A stretch of DNA of 64,000 bases from Nitrospira sp. (GTDB lineage: Bacteria; Nitrospirota; Nitrospiria; Nitrospirales; Nitrospiraceae), in assembly GCA_024331125.1 (NCBI GenBank), contig JANDJI010000001.1:218001-282000 (forward strand). The letters run 5' to 3'. Of this stretch, positions 43,596-53,272 are shown in pieces. Numbering within the stretch: position 1 is the first letter of the stretch; every line of letters begins with the position of its first letter. Under the pieces are notes generated by a model. That model did not search any database, was not told the DNA's origin, and saw nothing but the letters and a program-made list of their open reading frames with translations. Both the position numbers and the translations under genes were made by a program.

Positions 43596-44432
43596 ATGGA
43601 CTTTATTATCCTGTTTCTCAAAACGGTGGCCTTCCGGCCCTATGTGTTTGTCTTCCTGGCGGCCTTCCTCTATGCGGGCACACAACTGATCGGCTGGCGC
43701 CGTACCTGGCGCTTTTGGCTCATCAGTTGGTTCACGGCCTTCGTTTGCGAATACTCCTCGACGCGCACGGGCATCCCCTTCGGCTGGTATTTTTACAACG
43801 GGTCCACGGTAGGGCAAGAACTGTACATCGCGGACGTGCCGTTCATGGATTCGATCTCGTTCAGCTTTCTCCTCTACGCCGCCTACTGTGTGGCGATGTG
43901 TCTCCTGTTGCCCACTGACGGATACTCGTCTCTCGGGCGGTTCAGGTTGAAACAGCTCCGCTTTAGCGGCAAAGAGCGCCCCGCCCTGTCCGTGTTGGCC
44001 CTGACCGTCTTTCTGTTCATGTTCATCGACATGGTGATCGATCCGGTGGCGCTGCGCGGCGACCGATGGTTTCTCGGCAAGATTTACTATTATCCGGACC
44101 CCGGTGTTCACTTCGGCGTGCCGTTCGCCAACTATGTCGGCTGGGCGGTCGTCGGAGTCCTGTCCCTCGCCGTCTATGTTCCGCTTGAACGTCGATTGCC
44201 GCCGCTTGCCCCTTCCGACTCGCCGACTTCCCGCCTGCTCCTGGGCGTGGGACTCTATTACGGGGTGCTGTTCTTCAATCTTGGCGTCACGTTCTGGATC
44301 GGCGAATGGTTCATGGGGACGAGCGGCTTACTGATGCACTTGCCGATTCTGGGGCTCCTGATCCATCGGGTCGTGGAATTTCCCTCCACATTCTCTTCTT
44401 CCTATCGCAGCGACGTCCCGGTGAAAAACTGA
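43596..44432 (+). CDS. cruF: Carotenoid 1',2'-hydratase-like membrane protein (CruF family)
   Basis: CruF-family proteins (DUF422) hydrate the psi end of carotenes in bacteria and halophilic archaea. The 278-residue protein has seven to eight helices. Family motifs are present: CEYSSTRTGIPFGWY (about 50-65), IADVPFMDSISFSFLLY, and FMFIDMVIDPVALRGDRW with the D-x-x-x-DP core. The end has GVHFGVPFANYVGW. Together with ispA and hpnA upstream it forms an isoprenoid gene group, although phytoene synthase is not in the window. Confidence in the family is high; the exact carotenoid substrate is inferred. Confidence 0.88.
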   Translation: MDFIILFLKTVAFRPYVFVFLAAFLYAGTQLIGWRRTWRFWLISWFTAFVCEYSSTRTGIPFGWYFYNGSTVGQELYIADVPFMDSISFSFLLYAAYCVAMCLLLPTDGYSSLGRFRLKQLRFSGKERPALSVLALTVFLFMFIDMVIDPVALRGDRWFLGKIYYYPDPGVHFGVPFANYVGWAVVGVLSLAVYVPLERRLPPLAPSDSPTSRLLLGVGLYYGVLFFNLGVTFWIGEWFMGTSGLLMHLPILGLLIHRVVEFPSTFSSSYRSDVPVKN

Positions 44433-44468
44433 GAGGACGTCCATTCGCAGAGGGACACGATTCTCTGT

Positions 44469-44870
44469 ATGATGGAACCGATGGGATACGCTCGGCAAAA
44501 GAGATGTCGCGAAAGAGCCGTGGCGGGGGGCCTGTGGGCCTTGCTGGCGCTGTGGTGCGTCTCTGCATTGTCGTGGGATCTTCCGGCGGTTCATGCGGCC
44601 GACAAGACCGACAAGACCGTCCAACATGTCGTCGGCACCGTCGCAGCCATCGATCAGAAACGTCTCGTCGTCACGACGTTCAAGGGCCAAACCATTTCGA
44701 TCAAACTGACGAAACAGGTGCGATACAAGGACAAGACCGATCCGCAATCCAATCGCCCGCCCGCCGTCGGCGACCGAGTGATCGTGGAGGCCGTTCGAGA
44801 CAAGAAAACCCTGACCGCCGTCACCGTCCACTATTCGCCCACGAGTCAACCGGCCGAACCGTCCGACTAG
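44469..44870 (+). CDS. Exported small beta-barrel-like protein (DUF5666-like)
   Basis: The 133-residue product has a signal peptide (hydrophobic about 18-35, ending VHA-AD). A compact mature domain follows, HVVGTVAAIDQKRLVVTTFKG through VGDRVIVEAVRDKKTLTAVTVHY, which looks like a small OB-fold or DUF5666-type periplasmic domain. The protein lies between cruF and a holin-like gene, same strand, close spacing. The function is unknown; the fold assignment is by pattern. Confidence 0.7.
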   Translation: MMEPMGYARQKRCRERAVAGGLWALLALWCVSALSWDLPAVHAADKTDKTVQHVVGTVAAIDQKRLVVTTFKGQTISIKLTKQVRYKDKTDPQSNRPPAVGDRVIVEAVRDKKTLTAVTVHYSPTSQPAEPSD

Positions 44871-44897
44871 CCGACCGGCCCTGACAAGCTCTTTGCG

Positions 44898-45356
44898 ATG
44901 GCAACCATTCGCTTCTTCCACTTCTCCCATGAGTCGTCCCGGCAGGGCGGGCTCCGCAACGCGGTCGCTCGCGTCCTGATCACCGGCGTGGCGGTGTTTC
45001 TGGCCGTGGCGACCGTCCCAGGCCTGGAAGCCGACAGTCTGACGGCAGGCATTGCGGCCGTCCTCGTCTTGACCATTCTCAACCTGATTCTCCGGCCGAT
45101 CCTCCTGCTGCTTACCTTGCCGCTGATCGTATTCACCCTTGGGCTCTTTCTGGTCGTGCTGAACGCTCTCCTGCTGGAACTGACCGCCTACCTGGTAAAG
45201 GGCTTTACGGTGTCGGGATTCTGGTCGGCGGTCGGCGGGGCGCTCGTCATCAGTATCGTCACGACCGTGCTCACCGGTTTGACCGTTGACCGTCGCCCCC
45301 CGCCGACCTTTCCGGACGAGCCCCGCCGCCCTCCCAAGATCATTAATCCTGAGTAG
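44898..45356 (+). CDS. Phage-holin-4 family membrane protein
   Basis: The 152-residue protein has four hydrophobic helices with the pattern of the Phage_holin_4_2 family: VLITGVAVFLAVATVPGL, IAAVLVLTILNLILRPILLL, LPLIVFTLGLFLVVLNALLL, and a fourth GFWSAVGGALVISIV. The charged C-terminal tail is Pro-rich (RRPPPTFPDEPRRPPK). Chromosomal members are common in bacteria and are not evidence of a prophage; the function is unknown. It is 27 bp after the small exported protein gene. Confidence 0.85.
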   Translation: MATIRFFHFSHESSRQGGLRNAVARVLITGVAVFLAVATVPGLEADSLTAGIAAVLVLTILNLILRPILLLLTLPLIVFTLGLFLVVLNALLLELTAYLVKGFTVSGFWSAVGGALVISIVTTVLTGLTVDRRPPPTFPDEPRRPPKIINPE

Positions 45357-45612
45357 GGCGGGTCGCGATCCAGCCTCTGCATCCGGAAGCTGCATCAATA
45401 TCGGCTCCGGCTTTTCTTCAAAACGACCGAGCCGGTGAGCATAGTTTGCCGATCGGCGTCATCTGAGGGTACGGAAGTTCCAATCGCCTTCAGCTTGACG
45501 GAACAGTCTTCCCGACGGTAGGGTACAGCCTCCTTGGCTCTCGTGCTCGCTCGGGAGAGCACCGAATAGACCGGAGCATGTTCATCCCATCGCGTTCACA
45601 CATCCATTCGGC

Positions 45613-46611
45613 ATGATGACTGTACTCCTCTGGGCAATCGCCATCTTGGTGGTTCTTCTTCTGATCGGGATTGCTCTGTACCTGCTTTTCCCTCGCAAGT
45701 ATCAATCCGCGGAGTCCGTCGCCACGTCCTATGACGACTGGACGAACGACGGCATCCTCGAGTTTTATTGGGGCGAACACATCCACCTGGGGCACTATGG
45801 TTCTCCGCCCCGCAAGAAGGATTTTCGCCAAGCCAAGGCGGACTTCGTTCATGAAATGGTGCGGTGGGGCGGATTGGACAAGCTGCCTCCCGGCACGACG
45901 CTGTTGGACGTGGGCTGCGGCATCGGGGGCAGCAGCCGCATCCTGGCGCGGGAGTATGGCTTTGCCGTCACCGGCATCACCTTGAGCCCCCAACAAGTCA
46001 GGCGAGCCCGAGAACTGACCCCCCCGGAGGTGACCGCGCGATTTCAGATCGATGATGCGCTGGCGCTTTCATTCCCCGACGCCAGTTTTGACGTGGTTTG
46101 GTCGGTCGAGGCGGGGCCCCACATGCCGGATAAGGCCCGCTTTGCCGGGGAACTCTTGCGCGTATTGAAACCGGGCGGCATTCTGGTCGTCGCCGATTGG
46201 AATCAGCGGGATGACCGCCGGATTCCGCTCAATTTTTGGGAACGGCCGGTGATGCGACAACTCCTCGATCAGTGGGCTCACCCGGCGTTCTCCAGCATTG
46301 AAGGGTTCTCGGAATTGCTGGAAGCAACGGGACTGGTGGCGGGCCGCGTCACCACGGCGGATTGGACCGCCGAAACCATCCCCTCCTGGCTCGATTCCAT
46401 TTGGCAGGGAGTGGTCCGTCCAGAAGGGATCGTTCGGTTCGGCATGATCGGGGTGATCAAATCCTTGCGAGAAGTGCCGACATTCCTGTTGATGCGACTG
46501 GCCTTTGGCACAGGACTCTGCCGCTTCGGCATGTTTCGGGCGGTGCGGGCCGATGTCCCGACAAGCCGGGTCCTGTCCGCACAGACGGAAGATAGGTTTG
46601 TCCGATCGTGA
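45613..46611 (+). CDS. Membrane-anchored SAM methyltransferase (tocopherol/MPBQ-type)
   Basis: The 332-residue protein has an N-terminal membrane anchor (about residues 3-26) followed by a class I SAM methyltransferase. [14 protein letters not shown] (motif I) is around residue 98, [13 protein letters not shown] near 160, and [12 protein letters not shown] (post II) near 185. The segment [24 protein letters not shown] is characteristic of the gamma-tocopherol / MPBQ-MSBQ methyltransferase group in cyanobacteria and relatives, which methylate prenylquinones or tocopherols. The membrane anchor suits a lipid quinone substrate. The substrate here is inferred. It converges on the CWC gene, 16 bp away. 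Confidence 0.85.
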   Translation: MMTVLLWAIAILVVLLLIGIALYLLFPRKYQSAESVATSYDDWTNDGILEFYWGEHIHLGHYGSPPRKKDFRQAKADFVHEMVRWGGLDKLPPGTTLLDVGCGIGGSSRILAREYGFAVTGITLSPQQVRRARELTPPEVTARFQIDDALALSFPDASFDVVWSVEAGPHMPDKARFAGELLRVLKPGGILVVADWNQRDDRRIPLNFWERPVMRQLLDQWAHPAFSSIEGFSELLEATGLVAGRVTTADWTAETIPSWLDSIWQGVVRPEGIVRFGMIGVIKSLREVPTFLLMRLAFGTGLCRFGMFRAVRADVPTSRVLSAQTEDRFVRS

Positions 46612-46627
46612 GCCCAGTCCGCCCCCC

Positions 46628-46864
46628 TCACCGCCATCGCCGGATGGTGTCGCACATGGTCTTCAACGCCGCCTGCCCCCATTGGACAAGACAGGCCCGA
46701 CACAGACACCCATCATCCGGGGCGTCACAACCAACGGTGTTTTGTTGATTCGGCGGGATGGACAGGTCGAAGCACCAACAATCGCCCATCCCGGCCGCCA
46801 GTCCACAGTCGTTGGGTCGCCGGCACAGGGGGCAGACGGAGGGGTCACGCGGGTCGGCGCTCAT
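46628..46864 (-). CDS. Cysteine-rich CWC family protein (78 aa)
   Basis: The 78-residue product starts [20 protein letters not shown] and has the hallmark GDCWCFDL, with paired cysteines CPLC, C-W-C and CLCRAC matching the cysteine-rich CWC family. It begins inside the metE stop (ATGA overlap) and so is the last gene of the riboswitch-controlled nrdA-nrdB-metE unit. The Cys pattern suggests metal binding, perhaps zinc. A role in supporting MetE, which needs zinc, is an inference. The coupling suggests co-regulation by cobalamin. Confidence 0.8.
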   Translation of the reverse strand: MSADPRDPSVCPLCRRPNDCGLAAGMGDCWCFDLSIPPNQQNTVGCDAPDDGCLCRACLVQWGQAALKTMCDTIRRWR

Positions 46865-49170
46865 GACGCCGCCTCGGCCAATCGGCGGCGGACGTACCGC
46901 GCCGCCTCCACCATATTCGTCAGCGCCGCCTCGACCTCCGGCCAGCCTCTGGTCTTGAGCCCGCAATCGGGATTCACCCACAGCCGTTCCGCCGGCACCA
47001 CACGGCCGGCTCGGAGCAAGAGGTCCGCCATTTCTTCCTCGTCCGGCACCCGGGGCGAATGGATGTCATAGACGCCGGGGCCGATCTCATTCGGATAGTG
47101 AAAGCGGGCAAAGTCTCCCAGCAGCTCCATCTTCGAGCGGGAGGTCTCGATCGAAATGACATCGGCATCCAGATCTGCAATGGCCCCCAGGATATCGCCG
47201 AACTCCGAATAACACATGTGGGTGTGGATCTGGGTCTCATCTCGAACCCCACTGGTCGCCAGCCGGAACGATTCCACCGCCCACCGAAGATACGACGGCC
47301 ACTCACGGCGGCGGAGGGGAAGACCCTCTCGGACCGCCGGTTCATCGACCTGGATCATCGCAATGCCGGCCCGCTCCAGATCGAGCACCTCGTCGCGGAG
47401 CGCCAGGGCGATCTGCCGGCAGGTTTCCTCGCGGGGCTGGTCGTCCCGCACGAAGGACCACTGGAGGATCGTGACCGGTCCCGTGAGCATCCCCTTGACC
47501 GGCCGTGACGTCAGCGACTGCGCATACACGGCCCAATCCACCGTCATGGGGCGCGGCCGCGCGACGTCGCCGACGATCACGGGCGGCTTCACGCAACGGG
47601 ACCCGTAACTCTGCACCCATCCCTGTTCGGTGAAGATGAACCCGTCCAATCGCTCGCCGAAGTATTCCACCATGTCGGTGCGCTCGAACTCGCCGTGCAC
47701 CAACACATCAAGCCCGATCGCCTCCTGTTGTTGCACGCACCGACGGATCTCGTCTTTGAGAAACGCCTCGTACTCGGCGGCCGCCATCCGTCCGGCCCGC
47801 CAGGCGGCTCTGGCGGCCCGGACGGCTTCGGTCTGTGGAAACGACCCGATCGTGGTCGTGGGAAGCAGCGGAAGACGGAAGCGCGCTTTTTGTTTCGCGG
47901 CGCGAACCGGATAAGGCGAAGGCCGCCGCGTCATCGAGTCGGTCACCGCCTCCATTCGATCCCGCACCGCGGGATTCCTGACCATTGGGGATGCGGCCCG
48001 CTCCATCTTCACCCTGCGGGATTCCTCAAAGAGAGGCCCTGCCGGGATGGCCAATTCGGCTGCATCGGCCAAGGCCCGCAGCTCGGCCAGTTTTTGCTCC
48101 GCGAAGGCGAGCCAACTGCGAACCTGCCTGTCCAACTTCGTCTCTTGACGGACGTCCACCGGCACATGGAGCAACGAGCAGGATGGCGAAACCCACACTC
48201 GGTTGGCGCCTAAGGCCATGACGGCTCGTCTCACGATCACATGGGCCGCATCGAGATCGGCTCGCCAGACATTCCGGCCGTCAATCACTCCCAGAGACAG
48301 GCTCATCGCCGGAGGCAACGCGGCCAAGACCCGATCCAACTGTTCCGGCGCCCGAACCAGATCAACGTGCAAGGCCTCGCAACCGGACGCCACGGCGATC
48401 GGGAGATTGTCTTCGAGCGCCCCAAAATAGGTGGTCAGCATCAACTTGGGACGGTCTCTGTTTTTCGTCAGCCCGGCCAACGCCAGGCGGTACGCCTCCT
48501 TCGCCTGATGATCGAGGTCAAGCACCAAACAGGGTTCATCCAGTTGCACCCAACGCACCTGTTGCTCGGCCAGTGCGCGAAGAAGCCGTTCGTACACCGG
48601 CAGCAGCCGATCCAACAGATGAAGAGCGGTCTGTTCCTCGGCGTTTCCCGCCATTTTCGACAGCGACAGAAACGTGACGGGACCGAGGACCACCGGCCGG
48701 GGTTCGATGCCAAGCGCGCGGGCCTCGCCGAGCTCCGCCGACAGTTTCGACGCATCAAGCGAAAACCGCTGGGCCGGCTCCAGCTCCGGAACGATGTAGT
48801 GGTAGTTCGTGTCGAACCACTTGGTCATTTCCAAGGCCGGCACGTCGATGCCGGCCTGCCGATCCTGGAGCCCGCGCGCCATGGCGAAGTACCGGATCAA
48901 CGGATCGGCGATCTTCCGATACCGCAGCGGCACGGCGCCGACGGCCACGGCCATGTCCAGCACGTGGTCATAGAGCGAAAAATCGCCGATCGGGATCAGA
49001 TCGATGCCCGCCTCTTTCATCGCGGACCAATGGCGGCGTCTCAACTCGGCGGCGGTCCGGTGCAGCTCGTCCGCCGTGAGCCGACCGGCCCAATAGGATT
49101 CGAGCGCCTTTTTCAATTCGCGGGCCACCCCGATCCTGGGATGACCGAGACACGCGGCAAGAACGGACAT
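46861..49170 (-). CDS. metE: Cobalamin-independent methionine synthase
   Basis: MetE transfers a methyl group from 5-methyl-THF-glutamate to homocysteine with zinc and without B12. The 769-residue product has the duplicated MetE barrel. The N-terminal half starts [18 protein letters not shown]; the C-terminal half begins near [16 protein letters not shown]. Zinc ligands lie in [12 protein letters not shown] and [11 protein letters not shown], and [16 protein letters not shown] marks the substrate site. It lies 68 bp after nrdB on the same strand, downstream of a cobalamin riboswitch, so it should be expressed when B12 is scarce. It overlaps the CWC gene by 4 bp. Confidence 0.97.
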   Translation of the reverse strand: MSVLAACLGHPRIGVARELKKALESYWAGRLTADELHRTAAELRRRHWSAMKEAGIDLIPIGDFSLYDHVLDMAVAVGAVPLRYRKIADPLIRYFAMARGLQDRQAGIDVPALEMTKWFDTNYHYIVPELEPAQRFSLDASKLSAELGEARALGIEPRPVVLGPVTFLSLSKMAGNAEEQTALHLLDRLLPVYERLLRALAEQQVRWVQLDEPCLVLDLDHQAKEAYRLALAGLTKNRDRPKLMLTTYFGALEDNLPIAVASGCEALHVDLVRAPEQLDRVLAALPPAMSLSLGVIDGRNVWRADLDAAHVIVRRAVMALGANRVWVSPSCSLLHVPVDVRQETKLDRQVRSWLAFAEQKLAELRALADAAELAIPAGPLFEESRRVKMERAASPMVRNPAVRDRMEAVTDSMTRRPSPYPVRAAKQKARFRLPLLPTTTIGSFPQTEAVRAARAAWRAGRMAAAEYEAFLKDEIRRCVQQQEAIGLDVLVHGEFERTDMVEYFGERLDGFIFTEQGWVQSYGSRCVKPPVIVGDVARPRPMTVDWAVYAQSLTSRPVKGMLTGPVTILQWSFVRDDQPREETCRQIALALRDEVLDLERAGIAMIQVDEPAVREGLPLRRREWPSYLRWAVESFRLATSGVRDETQIHTHMCYSEFGDILGAIADLDADVISIETSRSKMELLGDFARFHYPNEIGPGVYDIHSPRVPDEEEMADLLLRAGRVVPAERLWVNPDCGLKTRGWPEVEAALTNMVEAARYVRRRLAEAAS

Positions 49171-49238
49171 GTCGCAGACTCCTTTCGCTCAACAAACTTG
49201 TTTCAGCGGAACCCCGCCCATCGGCCGACCGTGATCCT

Positions 49239-50261
49239 CTAGAACGCCGCATCGAGGGCGACTTCTCCCGTCACCCCCACTTGATAGGCCGACACCCGCC
49301 GCTCGAAAAAGTTGGCCAGTTCTTGAACATCCTGGAGGTCCATAAAGGGGAATGGATTCCTCGACCCGAATCGTTTCCGGAAGCCGAATGCCGCCAGCCG
49401 TTGATCGGCGACACACTCCAGATATTGCCTCATGTCGCGCAGGGAGAGACCGGCGATCCCTTCGCCCAGCAGATCTTCCGCGAACAGAGTTTCGCACGCG
49501 ACGGCCTCCTCGATCATCCGCCTCACATCGGCTTCAAACCGCTCATCGAACAGCTCCGGCTCCTCGTGCCGCACCCGGCCGATGACTTCGAACGCAAAGG
49601 CCATGTGGGCGCTTTCGTCGCGAAACACCCAGTTGGTGCCACCGGCCAGTCCGTGCAACAGACCGCGCGACCGCAAAAAGTACACGTAGGCGAAGGCGGC
49701 GAAGAAAAACAGGCCCTCGATGCAGGCGGCGAAGCAGGCAAGATTCCTCAGAAACAGGCTTCGCTTCTCGCGGGAGTCCAGCCTGTCGAGTCCGTGGATC
49801 GCATCGATCCAGCGGAAACAAAAGTCCGCCTTGTTGCGGATGGACGGAATGGTCTCCACGGCGGCGAAGGCGGCGAATCGCTCGTCCGGATCGGCCACGT
49901 AGGTGTCGAGCAGGGTCAAATAAAACTGCACGTGCAGGGCTTCTTCATAAAGCTGGCGCGACAGGTACATGCGCGCCTCCGGCGCGTTGAGGTGCTTGTA
50001 CAGGTTGAGCACGAGATTATTCGCGACGATGGAATCGCCCGTGGCGAAGAAGGCCACCAGCCGCTGCACCAGATGGCGCTCGGCGGAACTCATTTTCGAT
50101 CGCAAATCGCCCACGTCGGTCGAAAAGTCCACCTCCTCGACCGTCCAGGTGTTTTTGATGGCGGCGCGGTACATCTCATAGAACACGGGATAGGTCATCG
50201 GCCTGAGGGTCAAACACAGGCCGGGATCGAGCAGTCGCGTCGGTCGTTTGACATGGCTCAT
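49239..50261 (-). CDS. nrdB: Class I ribonucleotide reductase small subunit
   Basis: NrdB carries the diiron-tyrosyl radical of class I RNR. The 340-residue product starts MSHVKRPTRLLDPG. Metal and radical residues align with E. coli NrdB: D76, E107, H110 and Tyr114 keep the same spacing as D84, E115, H118, Tyr122. The second half has an ECG-like EGLFFFAAFAYVY and DESAHMAFAFEVI. The radical Tyr is present, so a standard class Ia-type radical is expected. The ATG overlaps the nrdA stop by 4 bp. It is translationally coupled to nrdA and under the cobalamin riboswitch. Confidence 0.95.
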   Translation of the reverse strand: MSHVKRPTRLLDPGLCLTLRPMTYPVFYEMYRAAIKNTWTVEEVDFSTDVGDLRSKMSSAERHLVQRLVAFFATGDSIVANNLVLNLYKHLNAPEARMYLSRQLYEEALHVQFYLTLLDTYVADPDERFAAFAAVETIPSIRNKADFCFRWIDAIHGLDRLDSREKRSLFLRNLACFAACIEGLFFFAAFAYVYFLRSRGLLHGLAGGTNWVFRDESAHMAFAFEVIGRVRHEEPELFDERFEADVRRMIEEAVACETLFAEDLLGEGIAGLSLRDMRQYLECVADQRLAAFGFRKRFGSRNPFPFMDLQDVQELANFFERRVSAYQVGVTGEVALDAAF

Positions 50262-52060
50262 TGGCAGGCCTCGCAGACGTCGGGGTTTTCGAGTGAACAG
50301 GAAATCGCCTTGACCGCCGAGTCCGAGCTCGACGGCCGAGCGGAACTTCCCGGAGCTTCCGCCGGTCGTCCCGGCGAAGCGGCATCGACTGTCGCCTTCG
50401 CAATCCTCGTCGCCGGGCGGGACCGCAGATAATAGGTCGTCTTGAGCCCCTTCTTCCAGGCGTAGAAGTACATGCTCGACAACTGGCCGATGGTGGGACT
50501 CTCCATGAACAGATTGAGCGATTGGCTCTGGTCGATGAAGGGACCCCGGTCGGCCGCCATGTCGATGAGCGACCGCATCGGGATTTCCCACGCCGTCCGG
50601 TAGATCGCCCGCAGGTCGGCGGGGAGTTCCTCGATTCCTTGGACCGAGCCTTCCGCCAGTTTCAGCTTCGCACGAATCGACTCGTTCCACAGGCCGAGTC
50701 GTTTGAGGTCCGCGACGAGATACCGGTTGACCTGGAGAAAATCGCCGGACAGGGTCTCGCGCTTGAACAGGTTCGAGACCTGCGGTTCGACGCACTCGTA
50801 ACAGCCGGCGATCGAGGCGATGGTCGCCGTGGGCGCGACGGCGATCAGCAGCGAATTGCGCAGCCCGTGCTCCTTGATGCGCGCCCGGAGCTTCTCCCAC
50901 CGATCCGGGTGCGTCGGAACAACGCCCCACAAATCGAATTGCAGTTCGCCACGGGCCGCCCTCGTTTCCGAAAAGGCGGGGTGCGGACCTTTCGCCGCGG
51001 CGAGATCCGCCGAGGCGGACAAGGCGTGATAGTACACCTCCTCGGCGATTTCGGCCGACAGTTCCCTGGCTTCCGGCGCATCGAACGGCAACCGCATCTG
51101 AAAGAACACGTCTTGCAAGCCCATGACGCCCAGCCCCACCGGACGCCAGAGAAGATTCGACGATCGCGCCGATGTAATCGGATAGTAAGTGAGATCGATC
51201 ACCCGATCGAGCTGATGAACGGCGCACTGAACGGTACGGGCCAGCTTGTCGAAATCGACCGTCACGGTTCCATCGGGGCCGCCGACGGTATGACGAGCCA
51301 AATTGATCGAGCCCAGGTTGCAGACCGCCGTCTCGTCCCCCGACGTCACCTCGATGATTTCCGTACAGAGATTCGACAGGTGGACGACCCGTCCGGGAAG
51401 CGCCGTTTGGCTGCAGGTCCGATTGGCCCGGTCCTTGAACGTCATCCACCCGTTGCCGGTTTGCGCAAGCGTGCGCATCATGCGCGCGTAGAGTTCGCGG
51501 GCCTTGACCGTTTTCACCGCGAGACCGGCTTGCTCCGCCCGCACATAGGCCGTTTCAAATTCGTCTCCGTAGAGATCCGGAAAATCCGGCACGGTCTTGG
51601 GATCGAAGAGGCTCCACCGGTCGTCCGCCTCCACCCGTTTCATGAACAGGTCCGGAATCCAGTTGGCGAGATTCAGATTGTGCGTCCGCCTCGCTTCGTC
51701 GCCCGTGTTGTCCCGCAGCTCTAAAAACTCCTCGACGTCGGCGTGCCACGGCTCGAGATAGACGCAACAGGCGCCCTTGCGTTTGCCGCCTTGATTCACC
51801 GCGGCGACGGAGGCGTCGAGCGTCCTCAGCCAGGGAACGATGCCGTTCGAGTGTCCGTTGGTCCCGGCGATCAACGAACCCCGCGACCGGATACGGTGAT
51901 ACGCCAGGCCGATGCCTCCGGAAAACTTCGACAGGAGCGCCACATCCGCGTAGCGTTGATAGATCCGTTCGAGCGCGTCTTCCGGAGAATCGAGCAGGAA
52001 ACAACTCGACAGTTGCTCATATCTGGTTCCGGCGTTGAAGAGGGTCGGGGAACTCGGCAA
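50258..52060 (-). CDS. nrdA: Class I ribonucleotide reductase large subunit, catalytic part (downstream of an in-frame TGA)
   Basis: This frame encodes the 600-residue catalytic portion of NrdA from SSPTLFNAGTRYEQLSSC onward. It has the NLNLANWIPDLFM and NLCTEIIE regions, the NLGSINLA loop, the PTATIASIAGCYECVEP radical-site area and the C-terminal redox pair CEAC. It is in the same frame as the N-terminal piece (52082-52735); the two are separated only by TGA and seven sense codons (V-F-S-S-L-E-Y). A TTG at 52060 could serve as a start, but the protein would lack the ATP-cone and the first substrate-binding helices. A nonsense mutation (CGA to TGA), UGA read-through or a sequencing error are the options. 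Confidence 0.85.
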   Translation of the reverse strand: MPSSPTLFNAGTRYEQLSSCFLLDSPEDALERIYQRYADVALLSKFSGGIGLAYHRIRSRGSLIAGTNGHSNGIVPWLRTLDASVAAVNQGGKRKGACCVYLEPWHADVEEFLELRDNTGDEARRTHNLNLANWIPDLFMKRVEADDRWSLFDPKTVPDFPDLYGDEFETAYVRAEQAGLAVKTVKARELYARMMRTLAQTGNGWMTFKDRANRTCSQTALPGRVVHLSNLCTEIIEVTSGDETAVCNLGSINLARHTVGGPDGTVTVDFDKLARTVQCAVHQLDRVIDLTYYPITSARSSNLLWRPVGLGVMGLQDVFFQMRLPFDAPEARELSAEIAEEVYYHALSASADLAAAKGPHPAFSETRAARGELQFDLWGVVPTHPDRWEKLRARIKEHGLRNSLLIAVAPTATIASIAGCYECVEPQVSNLFKRETLSGDFLQVNRYLVADLKRLGLWNESIRAKLKLAEGSVQGIEELPADLRAIYRTAWEIPMRSLIDMAADRGPFIDQSQSLNLFMESPTIGQLSSMYFYAWKKGLKTTYYLRSRPATRIAKATVDAASPGRPAEAPGSSARPSSSDSAVKAISCSLENPDVCEACQ

Positions 52061-52081
52061 ATACTCCAGCGACGAAAATAC

Positions 52082-52735
52082 TCAGTACAACTCCAGCGCC
52101 TCCGAGACCGTCTCGGCCGGCGCGCAGGCGATGCGCAGAAAGAACTGCTGCGGCGTCTCGATGACCGCCCGCGAAACGGGATGTTTCAGCAAATAGCGGT
52201 CATAGAGGGTCCGCAGTCCGAAATACTCGAATGCGCGGTCGCGCCTGGGATCGATCGCGTCGTTGAGCTTGCGGCTGTTCTGCGCCACAAAGCCGTAGAG
52301 CCGGTCGTTCACCAATCCCAGCCGATGGCCCGCGGCGATCGATTGAGAAAAGGCATGGATTTCCTGGTTCCGCACTTCCTTGTCGATATAGGTGGCGAGC
52401 AGGCGCGCCGCGAGCTTTGCGTATTGCGGTTCCTCGACGATCAACGCGGCGGCCGTCTGGATCGACAATCGGTCGAGCTCGCGGGTCGTCGCGCCGTCGT
52501 AGAGCCCGCTGATCGTCTTGGTCGCGACCCGCAACGGATCGACGTCGGACAAGCCCGTGCAACACCGTTCCACGGCTCGGACGATCTTCATGACATCGAC
52601 CGGCTCCGTGGAGCCGTTTCGTTTGGTCACCCGCATGGTGCGTTGGGGAGAAACCTCGTCGCTCGGACTCTCTTGAGAAGGGATTTCACCCGACGTCGAA
52701 GGTGTGATCACGCTGCGAACCGATTCACTGGCCAT
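52082..52735 (-). CDS. nrdA: Class I ribonucleotide reductase large subunit, N-terminal fragment with ATP-cone
   Basis: This is the 217-residue N-terminal part of NrdA, starting at ATG 52735 after AGGAGGATCTTC. The ATP-cone runs from RVTKRNGSTEPVDVMKI to about residue 120 (LATYIDKEVRNQE). It senses ATP/dATP and controls activity. The fragment continues into the NrdA fold, YFGLRTLYDRYLLK and ETPQQFFLRIACA, and ends at EALELY followed by TGA. The protein resumes in the same frame after the stop. On its own this fragment should not be catalytic. It is the first gene after the cobalamin riboswitch leader. Confidence 0.8.
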   Translation of the reverse strand: MASESVRSVITPSTSGEIPSQESPSDEVSPQRTMRVTKRNGSTEPVDVMKIVRAVERCCTGLSDVDPLRVATKTISGLYDGATTRELDRLSIQTAAALIVEEPQYAKLAARLLATYIDKEVRNQEIHAFSQSIAAGHRLGLVNDRLYGFVAQNSRKLNDAIDPRRDRAFEYFGLRTLYDRYLLKHPVSRAVIETPQQFFLRIACAPAETVSEALELY

Positions 52736-53010
52736 GAAGATCCTCCTCGCTTGGTCAAGCCGGACAAGGGATGCGGTCGTTGCGACGTCCCGCAAGGAGG
52801 CGGCATCGGACCGACGCACGTAGGAAACAAAAACGCGTTCGGACCGACCGGCATCCCTGCGGATGCTTCATCGCGCCTAACGAAATGGAGAGGAGACGGT
52901 CGTGAGATCGGAGCGGAAGATACAGACGTGACTCCGAGACGGCTCAGACCGCTCGCCCTCCCTCGAGGCGTCAAGGTCGAACCGGCTTCGGTTGTCTCTC
53001 CGTCGCCGGG
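52736..53010 (-). other. Untranslated leader between riboswitch and nrdA
   Basis: About 275 nt lie between the aptamer and the nrdA start. On the minus strand a 6-bp hairpin (52851-52856 with 52861-52866) is followed about 18 nt later by a TTTTT run (52829-52833). This could be part of an expression platform, but the geometry is not that of a classical intrinsic terminator. No gene is seen. Confidence 0.5.
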
Positions 53011-53187
53011 CGCCGGCAGGTCTTCGGGCTCGCGAGCGTGCCGGCTCTCGCCGGATTCCTTCCCCACGACTTCCCGGCCTCGTCGGCCAGTGTTTGCTTG
53101 CGGGGTCGTTCTCGCTTACCGCTGCGGGGCAGCCCCGGATTCGCACCGGGTTCCCTCTTCGTCACCGACGAATGTCGGTGAACCGGC
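53011..53187 (-). promoter_or_regulatory. Cobalamin riboswitch
   Basis: On the minus strand the core blocks of the cobalamin aptamer appear in order: GAGGGAACCCGGTGCGAATC, GGGGCTGCCCCGCAGCGGTA, ACACTGGCC, GGGAAGG and the terminal GAAGACCTGCC. The outer stem pairs GCCGG near 53187 with CCGGC near 53011. The element precedes nrdA-nrdB-metE-CWC, all B12-independent functions, so cobalamin binding is expected to switch the operon off. Recognition is by consensus reading of the sequence. Confidence 0.93.
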
Positions 53188-53272
53188 ACGCGCGGGAGTC
53201 TAGAAGGGAGTCAGGATCTTGTCAAGGGGGAGAACGTCTCTCTTCCGAAAAAGCGCTCCCGCTCGACCGCCA

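Noticed and set aside
44898..45356. Prophage signal from a holin-family gene
   Set aside because: No other phage genes nearby; this holin-4 family is common on bacterial chromosomes.
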